Positions 17,809 to 26,700 of a stretch of 64,000 nt of DNA are shown one piece after another. The stretch covers positions 868,001 through 932,000 of the forward strand of contig JARVLF010000015.1 in assembly GCA_030849465.1 (NCBI GenBank). Reading direction: 5' to 3'. The first letter of the stretch is position 1; each line of letters begins with the position of its first letter. A program made the position numbers and the translations under genes. Origin of the DNA: Moesziomyces globuligerus. Taxonomy: Eukaryota; Basidiomycota; Ustilaginomycetes; Ustilaginales; Ustilaginaceae. Under the pieces are notes generated by a model. The model was not told the origin of the DNA. It saw only the letters and a list, made by a program, of their open reading frames with translations, and ran no database searches.

Positions 17809-20019
17809 TTAGGGACCTGGGTGGGAACCGAGCCATTTTACGTTTTTGGCGTACTGCTGAATGTCCGAGAAGAACTGATCGCGCACCTCGCTGCCTCTGC
17901 CCGCTGCGATCTTGAGGATTGCTTCGTTTGCGCCTCTTGCGCCGAGGATGTCGACGTGGTCTCCCGTCGACTCTCCGCCCCTGAGATCCATGGCTTCGGG
18001 CTCGTGTTTGAGCTCGTGGGTGACCACGCTGATGTTTGCGGGATTCCAGAGCGAGTGTTTCCATCCCTCGGAGCACATCGCTCCAAGCGACAGCAGCGAG
18101 ACCGTTCCGTCGCCCTCGCCCATCTTGCATCCGGCTCGGACCTTGGGCAGTGCATCCTCCTTCTGTACGACGTGATCGATCCAGCTCAGACGGGCGGTAG
18201 GGAAGTTGAGCGCCGGAGTGCGAGAGACGTCGGGACATTCCTGGCCGAAGCAGCCTGGTTCGTCCATCTGCTCGCCGATGGCAGCCTCGGTGACAAACTC
18301 GCCTTGCTGGTACCAGTAGGAACGCTCGGTAGGCTTACCGACGCCGTAGATGCAGTAGAGCTTCATGCTGGGTGCGTTGGGCAGCGGCGCCTCGAGGGGA
18401 TTGCTCCACTTGGTGTGGTCTGCATTGTTCTTCCGCAGCTGCTCGGGATCGCGCTCGATGCCGTGCGAGTAGTTGGTCTCGAGCATCTTCTGGAACGTGC
18501 TCGGCGCATGCTGCAGCATAAAGTTATGCGCCTCGGTAGCAGTGAGGTTGACCTTGACCGTATTCTCATCGAGGTCGTGCTGATCGGCGCTCGGCTGACG
18601 GAAGCTGTAGATGTGTCCATGGGTGTCTTCGGCGCCCGCCTCGTCATCCGGCGCCCAGGTCGAATTGCCCCAAACGTCCTCGCCGCCCTTGATGAGCATG
18701 CTCGCGCCGCCCGCCCACGTGCGGAAGAGTTTGGCGCGCTCGCGTCGGCTGAAGAACTTTTCAAGCAAGTAGGCAGCTGCCGGCGGCACTTCGACGGTGT
18801 CCCTCATCTCGCCCGAGAGCATGACAGCCATGGCCTTGGGCACACCAAGGAAGGTACCGGCAATCGAGCTGAAAGCCTCGATGTGGTCCTCGACCCAGCT
18901 GGGCCCGCCGTTGCCATAGAACTCACCCTCGGCCTCGACCCACTTCATAAAGTAGAAGAAGACGGAGCTGCCCATGGAGTGGGCGACGATGACGGTCTTC
19001 TTGCCGTAGAGCGCTTTGTTCTGCTCGATCTTGAGCTTGAGGCGGGTGAAAAAGCGGTCGCGGACCTCGAGGTTGTAGTAGCTGAGGCGCCAGTCGTAGC
19101 TGGCGAGGAAGAGGTTGTTGGTGTCGTAGCCGAGCACGGCGAGGTTCTCGATGACTTTGCTCCAGATCCAGTAGCCTGCAGCGAAGAAGCTTGCGGCATC
19201 GAGCCCCTCTGCAGCACGCACCCGGACGCCGGGCGGATCGATGCCGGTCTCTGGATCGAGGGAGAGATGACGGACCCACATGTCCTTTTCAAAGACGATG
19301 GTGCGCATCATGGTGGTGGTGCCCCAGAGGCGCTTGCGAAAGTAGCTTGCGGAGCGCTCGTCGGTGGTCCAGCTTTCGAGACCTGTGCTGACGATGCCCG
19401 GGATGAGGATAACGGGATGATCGGCGGTGTAGCCTTGCGCGTCCAGGTTTCGCCCGACGCCAAAGTCCTTGTTCTTAAACCACTCTCTCGACCGGCTGAA
19501 GAGGTTCTCACCCATGTCGGCGAACTCCTTGGGTATTCCGATGTCGATAGAGGGGAAGTCGATGGCGATGCCATCGATGGACTCATCGACGAGGGAGCGG
19601 AGAGCCTTGACGTGTTGGGCCATCTGGACGTTTCTAGAGGCGAGGAAGGCGATGACGGCGCCGAGCAAGGCGCCGAAGACGAAGAAGAGGCGGCGATAGC
19701 GCATGATGCCGCGCTTGATGGGGACATCGTGGAGGTCATGGCGTAAAAAGGGGATCTCGGAGAGGTCGAGCTCGTGCCATGGCGTGCCCGGGGCGGTGAT
19801 GCTGTAGCTGGGTCTGCCCTTGAGCGAAGGGCGTTTGCGCTTCTCGAGGATGATCTGCTGAGGGGGCGTGACGGTGCCATCCGAGTAGTCGGTACTGCTA
19901 GTGGAAGGGACCGCCTGGGAAGAGCGGTTGAGCTGGTGGGCAGACGAGGTGCCATTGGCGCCATGCTCACCGCCCTGGCGATGCGCGTTGTTGGCGCGCT
20001 TGTGCTTGCGATTGTTCAT
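17809..20019 (-). CDS. LRO1: Phospholipid:diacylglycerol acyltransferase (PDAT)
   Basis: The product is 736 residues from ATG 20019 (context GTCAACATGAAC). The frame is open 327 nt further upstream, but the family N-terminus begins at the basic MNNRKHKRANN. A single membrane segment (LFFVFGALLGAVIAFLA) lies at about residues 104-124, as in yeast Lro1, with the catalytic domain in the ER lumen. The LCAT-like triad is visible: Ser348 in HSMGSS, Asp637 in EGDGTVSLL and His688 in GDHVDIL. HPVILIPGIVSTGLESW is the lid-proximal motif of the family. The enzyme moves an acyl chain from phospholipid to diacylglycerol, making triacylglycerol without acyl-CoA. Smuts use triacylglycerol stores, so it is probably active in lipid accumulation (inference). 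Confidence 0.95.
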   Translation of the reverse strand: MNNRKHKRANNAHRQGGEHGANGTSSAHQLNRSSQAVPSTSSTDYSDGTVTPPQQIILEKRKRPSLKGRPSYSITAPGTPWHELDLSEIPFLRHDLHDVPIKRGIMRYRRLFFVFGALLGAVIAFLASRNVQMAQHVKALRSLVDESIDGIAIDFPSIDIGIPKEFADMGENLFSRSREWFKNKDFGVGRNLDAQGYTADHPVILIPGIVSTGLESWTTDERSASYFRKRLWGTTTMMRTIVFEKDMWVRHLSLDPETGIDPPGVRVRAAEGLDAASFFAAGYWIWSKVIENLAVLGYDTNNLFLASYDWRLSYYNLEVRDRFFTRLKLKIEQNKALYGKKTVIVAHSMGSSVFFYFMKWVEAEGEFYGNGGPSWVEDHIEAFSSIAGTFLGVPKAMAVMLSGEMRDTVEVPPAAAYLLEKFFSRRERAKLFRTWAGGASMLIKGGEDVWGNSTWAPDDEAGAEDTHGHIYSFRQPSADQHDLDENTVKVNLTATEAHNFMLQHAPSTFQKMLETNYSHGIERDPEQLRKNNADHTKWSNPLEAPLPNAPSMKLYCIYGVGKPTERSYWYQQGEFVTEAAIGEQMDEPGCFGQECPDVSRTPALNFPTARLSWIDHVVQKEDALPKVRAGCKMGEGDGTVSLLSLGAMCSEGWKHSLWNPANISVVTHELKHEPEAMDLRGGESTGDHVDILGARGANEAILKIAAGRGSEVRDQFFSDIQQYAKNVKWLGSHPGP

Positions 20020-20747
20020 GTTGACATCGAATGTGTGCGAGGCAGCAGATCCGAGTCGGCAGCAGGAGAGTGCTGCGATATCTAGGCAAGAAACAATCAA
20101 GCGTGTAGGGATCGTGTGAGGCAAGATGAGAGGAGTGATAAAGGCGGAAGGGCGAGACACATGCCGATTTGTGAGTGCGGCCAGAAGCGGGCATCTCAGC
20201 AAACGTGAACGCGACTCCAAAGTGGAGGCCACTCGGCGAGGTGATAGGCAGCGCCGTGTACCACCCAACGAGCGATGCATCGCGTGGTGTACCGTACTGT
20301 AAAAATCAAATTTAGCCCATTTCCTGCGACTCGGCATGAGCAGCAACTACCGCCGGGCCGTGGCTTTTCTCTGAACGGTAGTTGGTGCGGTGTAACAAAT
20401 TGAAGCATATTCCCCTCGTGTCGTGCATACGGTTCAGGGTCTGCACATGTGACGCGCTTTCCAGATGCCAGCACTCTCATGGCTACAGTATCTTCCTTTC
20501 AGCTTCCAGTGGCGTCAAGCGCACCTTCTCTCGACGACCCCTGCAATCACCATCGTGGACTCCACCTTTGACGATCTTGATCACGCCCACCTGACGCATC
20601 GCCTGCCTCACGAAGACCAGACCCGACCAGCATCTTCGCCCGTTTCCCCGCCGGCTCATCGCAAGCTTTGTCTCAGATCGCCTCCACCGATGTCTGTCGA
20701 ATGAAACTAGATCAGACGATCGCATCAAGCGCTCACTCGCCGTAGCC
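20020..20747. other. Divergent LRO1/TAO3 intergenic region
   Basis: 728 bp between divergent starts. Both flanks show CT-rich stretches on the respective coding strands. I see no repeat, RNA gene or small gene. Confidence 0.55.
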
Positions 20748-23700
20748 ATGCAGGTCGTGATTCCGGACCTCGACGATAAGCAGCTATTCGCTCCGGCGAG
20801 ACACAACCAGGCACCCACGACCCCGGCTGCTCCATCTCCAGCTCATCAGAGCGCGAGGGCCTCCCTCGAAGACAATCCACCCTCCTCGAGCAGAACTCTC
20901 CACGACATCACCACTGCCGTTCCAGGTCCCTCCAACTGGGCCGAACAGCAGTATGTCTATGCGCAGTCGGCCTCCTACGCGAATGACAATGCTGCCGCGA
21001 ATGGCTTGCAGTCCTCCTCCCAGTCGCCCATATACCCTCACTTCTCTGCGAATGCGTCAGGCCCCTTCCGCGGCGCTGCGCTCGGATGGCATGGCAGATC
21101 AGGTAGCGCAACCAGCGACTCCTCCGCCGGAGGCTTTGGCGGCCTCAACATCCGCATGCAGTCCAACTCTTCCAATCTAGCTCACTCACACTCAGAGCTA
21201 GAGCCATCTGCCAGCTCGTCTTCCGCCTTCTATGCCCCTTACGCCTCCTCTGCCACGCACGAACCAGCCTCACCCGCAGTCAGGGCCCCGAGCAAGAAGC
21301 CCTCCTTCTTGTCCCTCCGATCGCAGACGCGCGCTCAACAGCACGATGCCGAGCCGATGCCGCACGACCTCTGGCCCACCACGCCTCGCGAGCCTCCTCG
21401 CCTCGATATTCCAGCCTCAGCTTCCGATGCTGGCGATCTCACCGCCGGATACCGCTCGGGCCTCTCCACTCCCCGTCCACCCCCACCAGCGCCACACTTC
21501 CCTTTTCAGCCCCAGCATGCTTCGTCTCCAGGCGTCCACTCTCCTCCTGAAAGGTCCCTGCCTTTTGCTCGAGATCGCAGCGAAAGCTTTGCCTCGTCTC
21601 CTTCCAGACCTGCCGGCCACAACACCACCTCCTCCAGATCCTCTCGCTATCACCACGCTCCCACCGCATCCTACCACTCGGATTCTCATTTTTCCGTCGG
21701 CGGCATGAGCAGCTCCGCCAGCAGCGCCGCCTATCCATATGCCGGCTCCGTCACCGACCTTCCTCCCGTTCCTCCGCTGCCCATTTCCAGCGACAGCATC
21801 TACGCCGACATGCCCGTCACTCCCGGCGGACACACCAACAACGCTGCCTTCCATCTGCCTCGGGCCATGGCCAGCTCCGCATCACTTGACCACTCCGAGC
21901 CCGGGAGCAGCCCCAACAAGCCAACTTCACACCCGCTCCGTGAAGACGACGGCTTTGCTCGGCCACCTCGCACGTTCGATGACGCCGATGATACTTCGAG
22001 CGGCGAACATGCTCAGTGGGGAGGCAACCAGCGCTCTCGTCGCAAGCCTGCCAACATCGCCACAGGCCGTGGTCAGAGTTCCGCTCCCCCTCGCCCCAAC
22101 GCGCTCGCAATCAGCCTGGGCGCCGAGGGCCTCGGTCAGCTGCCGGCCGGCATCGGTAGCCCTGATCCGCAAGCCCCGGTCGACTATGCGCTCAACATCC
22201 TCATGAGCCGCTTCATCACCCTCGCTTCCGCAAAGGTCAAGCGCGCCCTCGACTCGGCTCAAGACGCCGACCCAAGGATGCTCACCGCTCTCAGCGCCGA
22301 AGAGGATGCCCTCTTCGACTCGGTCTGCGATTCGCTCGCTCACATCTCTCGCAAAGGCGCTGCTTCGGTCGTTCGCAGTCTGTTCCGTTGGAAGACCGTC
22401 ACCGTCGAATCTGACATCGACGCTGACCTCGTACGCCGGCACCTTGCGGCTGTTCCATCCGCAGGTGCATCCGCCGTTGGAACGCGCGAGGTGGCTGCCT
22501 ACCTCGCCAGACGAAAGGAGCTTTTCGCCATCTTCTTGGCTTCCAACGCTCTGCTGGTCATTGCCAGGACACTGGCCAGAGACTCGCTCGGTGAGGCTCA
22601 TGCGGCAGAGATCGAGGAGCAGACCTTCACCATGCTCATCACCTGCACACGCGAAAAGGACAAAGATCGCGCGCTCCCGCGGCCCATCGCTCAGATTCTC
22701 GACGCATGCTTCGAAAGCGTCTCCAAACTCATCGGCGAGATGTCACGCACACGTTTCGTCTCGATCAGCGACCGCTTCGTCGAAATCCTCGAGCAGTCTA
22801 CAAAGGCGCCCGCCAGCAAGAATGTAGAGGACCTCCTCGTGGCTGCCATCCACAGTTTGCGTCATCTCAAGATCACGGTGTATCCCATGGAACTCTTCGA
22901 GGAAGGCGCCGACTTCGTCGATGTGCTCGCTCGCCACTTTGCCCTGTGTCACGGTACCCGCATCAAGTCGAGCTTCGCCGAGGCGTTCGCTTACTTGATG
23001 CTTCCTGTCGCCCAGTCCGCATCAGCTGAGGTCAACCATCCGACTTGGACTAAAGCTATCGATACGATCTGGCCGAGGATGACTGCTATGACTACCAAGC
23101 CCCGCTACTGGCCTGTCGCCTATCCTCTGCAAGTCACACTCCTCGCTGTCTCGCCCGAGGAAAAGTTGGCTTCTAACTGGTTCACATGTGTCGAGGCTGG
23201 TGTCGTGAAGCTCAAGGATCGCATGAACCGCCCAGTGGTGCTCAATGCCGCCATGCGCCTGGTCTGGGCCTACGCCTTCCGCTGTCACGAAAGCCACACC
23301 AACACGCATAAGAAGCTTGAGGCCTTCTTTCGCATCTGGTTTCCCGCCAACCGTCGCTCAGTCTATCCGTCCGATTCATCACCCGACCCTTTCATCATGA
23401 TGGTACACTACGCCCTCTACCGTCACTTTGATTTCGGTCGCGAGCTGATGCTTAATTTCTTGTGCCATTCGGCCCTCGGAGGGAGTACGCTCTCACTTCA
23501 GTCCGACGTCCTCTCCAGTCAACGCATGACCATCGCCATTCGTGCCATTCTGCTCACGCTCGATGCTCACGTGCGGGGCGAATCGCCACCGTTCCCCTGC
23601 AGCGCCGACTTCCATCACTTCGACTTTGACACTCTTCCGGAGGGTAGCGGAGACGAGCTGCCGGAAAGCTTCAAATTCCCCAAGACCGAGATCGGCGAGG

Positions 23701-26700
23701 CACAGACCCAATTTAACGACCTCATCGGCAAGATCGCCCTGCTATGCGACCACCAAATCAGCGACATGACGGTCTTCGATGTGCGCACCCACCTCTTCGC
23801 TCGCTCGTCCCACAATGCCGCGGCGTCGGCTAGCGAGCGCGCTATCCTGGAACGTGACGGCTACACTTGTCGATACCATCGCGCTGCCATGCTGATGGCG
23901 GCCTATCCGCGCGAGAACCAGCCGCATGCCGACCTTCTACGAGCGTGCTTCGAGTCATGGCCGCGATGCCTGAGCCCCAACATTTCGCTCTCGAGTGTTC
24001 TGGGTGTCCTGTTTCGTGCCCATTTCAGTGCCGACCCCGACCTCAGCAGGGCTTCAGCACGGGCTCTGCGACGCATTGCTAGTCAAAGGCCCGGAGGATC
24101 TTCCACAGTCGTTTCGGGCTTCATGCGCTGGATCTTCCGCATGGACACTACGTTCTGGGAAATTCATCCCAAGCAGATGCTCGTCATGCCCAAGATCGAG
24201 GAGGCCGTCCGCCTGTGGATCGATTTTCTGCAAATTTGGCTCGCAGAGCTTCGCACTCAAAACAATCAGGCGGAGCAAGGCAAGGGCTTCGAGATGGAGC
24301 GGACCAGTGCCTGGGCCCTGATGGACGAGGTCGAAGCCTACGCGCTCTTCCTCCTGTGCTCTGCATCACGCCCGCTGCGCTTCCTGGCGATCGAGATCCT
24401 CCGCCTAATCGCAGTGCTAGACGATGCCTTCCTCTCGTCGAGCCGCAGAGCTGCGGATGATCAAGCACGCGTGCAAAATGAAGAAGAGGAACCCACCCGC
24501 ATCGTCCATCTTCTCGACATGCCCTGTCAAAACTTCCTCGATGCCAACGATCCTCATCTGAGCTGGCATCAGATCAACCATCTTGCTCGCTGGAAATCGC
24601 CGGATCGCTCTACCTCGCTGAAGACCATCGCAGAGAGCGAGAGGGAGGTCGAGCAGTCGCTCTGGTTCCGGGCACTGCCCCTCTTCCTGCGCATGAGTCT
24701 GGAGCGCTTCCCAACCACGGTGGCTGTCTTCCGGTCGTACATCACCAACCGAGTGCTGGAGATGGACCACGTGGCTGTCTACGCCGCTGACATCTCCAAC
24801 CGAGCCCCTGCAAACACGCTTACGAGCACCACACTCAGCAAGTCCCAGGCAGCATCGGCTGCGACAGCCTCGTTGCACAGCTCCACCTCGCATGCATCTT
24901 TACGCGATGCAGCGGCTGCGGGTACGGCTGGGCCCGCCGAGCATCAGCTCATGGCGCAGCACTGGCGCTACTATGTGCTTGCTTTGTGCACCACCACGAC
25001 CTCAACGGAAGGCTCGCGTGGAGGCGTTGTGGGCAACCACCGTAGAAAGTCGAGCGAGCCTGAAAATGGAGAGCGCATGATCTCGGCCCGCGATCTCTTC
25101 CAAAAGCTCGTGCCCTTCCTCGCCTCCGACAACGAGGCTTTCCAGGAAGCCGTCGTCTTTGCGCTCGGCAACATCAACGAGAACCACTATCTTGCGCTCC
25201 TCGAGACCATGCAAGCGCTCAACGGGACCCTCACGGACGACTTTCGCGTTCGGTCTGTCGCACGCACCGGTCTCAAGCGAAACCGTCGTTTGGACAGGCT
25301 CCGCACAGCGCTCGCGCACGTGCTGCAGCTTACTGCTCCTCATATGGAAGCGCTCGATCATCTCGGCAATCCGAAAGTCGTCGGCATCATTCACACGTGG
25401 GTCAAGGAGACGTTCAACTTCCTCACCGATCGCGAGATTCGCCAAGACTGGGAGTTCCACAGTCTGCGACGCTACTTCTGCGGTGTCACGCAGCACTTCT
25501 TCGATGGCCTTGCCAAGAGAGGCCAGGCAGATGTGCAGTTTCCCTTCGAGATCCGGCTCCGTATGTTCCGCATCTTTCGAGATTGGCATTCCTACAGCAC
25601 AGTCAGCGAGGACGGTCGCAACAAGCTTGCTAACCTGCTCAGTGCAGCGGCCGATCAGCAACGTGACGATAGGGCGAAGGAGCGTGCAGTCAAGACGCTC
25701 AACTACGAGACTCAGGCCCTTTCGTACCAGGCGGGCTGCGCTATGGCTTCGCTTTGCCAGGGCGCCATCTCGATGGTGGGCGGCCCGGCTCCCGCGCCCA
25801 TGGCCGGATCATCACTGGAGGCTAGCTCGCTGCTCCACTGGATCACCAGCCTGTTCCAGACTAGCGACGAGAAGAATCACGATCTTGCACGGAAAGCGCT
25901 GCGGTCGCTCTTGGTCTACAATGACCAGAACGCGGCGCTGATCGACAATGCTGTGGATCGATGCATCACCGAGAATGACCGCGCACTCAGCAAGAAGAGT
26001 CTGTTCGTCACCACGGCCGAGGTCATCATTGACAAGGAGGACCTTTCGATGCCACTGCATGCCGTCTTCTGCCTTGGACTGGTAAAACTCGGCCATCCCG
26101 ACTCAAGCATCCGCCGAAAAGCGCTCTCGGTCCTCGAGAATTGCAGCCGACGCTACGACGAGAGCTGCACGCTTGATGAGTACGAAGTCGGCGTGTCTAG
26201 CCCTCTGCTAGCAATCTACCTCCGTGCACAGCGCGACGTCAATGCGCATCTCGCGATGCACTTTGACGGACTGCGGACCGCCATGCTCAGCGAGTTCACG
26301 AGGCGTCTGCCTTTAGTGGATGCTTCGCGCCGTGCCACCATTCTGGGACTGCTGCCCGAGTGGCTGCGTGGCCTTGTGCTGCACACCGCCGAGCCTCACC
26401 TCGAAAATTTCGCAGCCGCACCTCTCGAGGTCGTGCTGTACAGATCCTATCTGAACCTCTCGAACCTCTTCTGCCTCACCGTGCGGTACGGTGACGAGCA
26501 TAACTTCGAGATCCAGGAGATGTGGAGCAGCCTTGTTGCGGCATCGGACGATCTGCAGAGTGCCGATGCCGTGGTGAGCTTCCTGATCGATCAGGGTCTC
26601 CATTTCCGCAGCGAGCAAGTGGTCAATCACTCGAAACGTGTCGTCTCTTGCATCTCACACACACTTGCTGGACCGCACATCTTCGAACGCCTCTGTGCGA

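Noticed and set aside
17791..19746. 651-codon ORF antisense to LRO1
   Set aside because: Shadow of the LRO1 frame; no domain of its own.
20020..20346. N-terminal extension of LRO1
   Set aside because: Adds 109 residues without similarity; the basic MNNRKHKRANN start with a good context is preferred.
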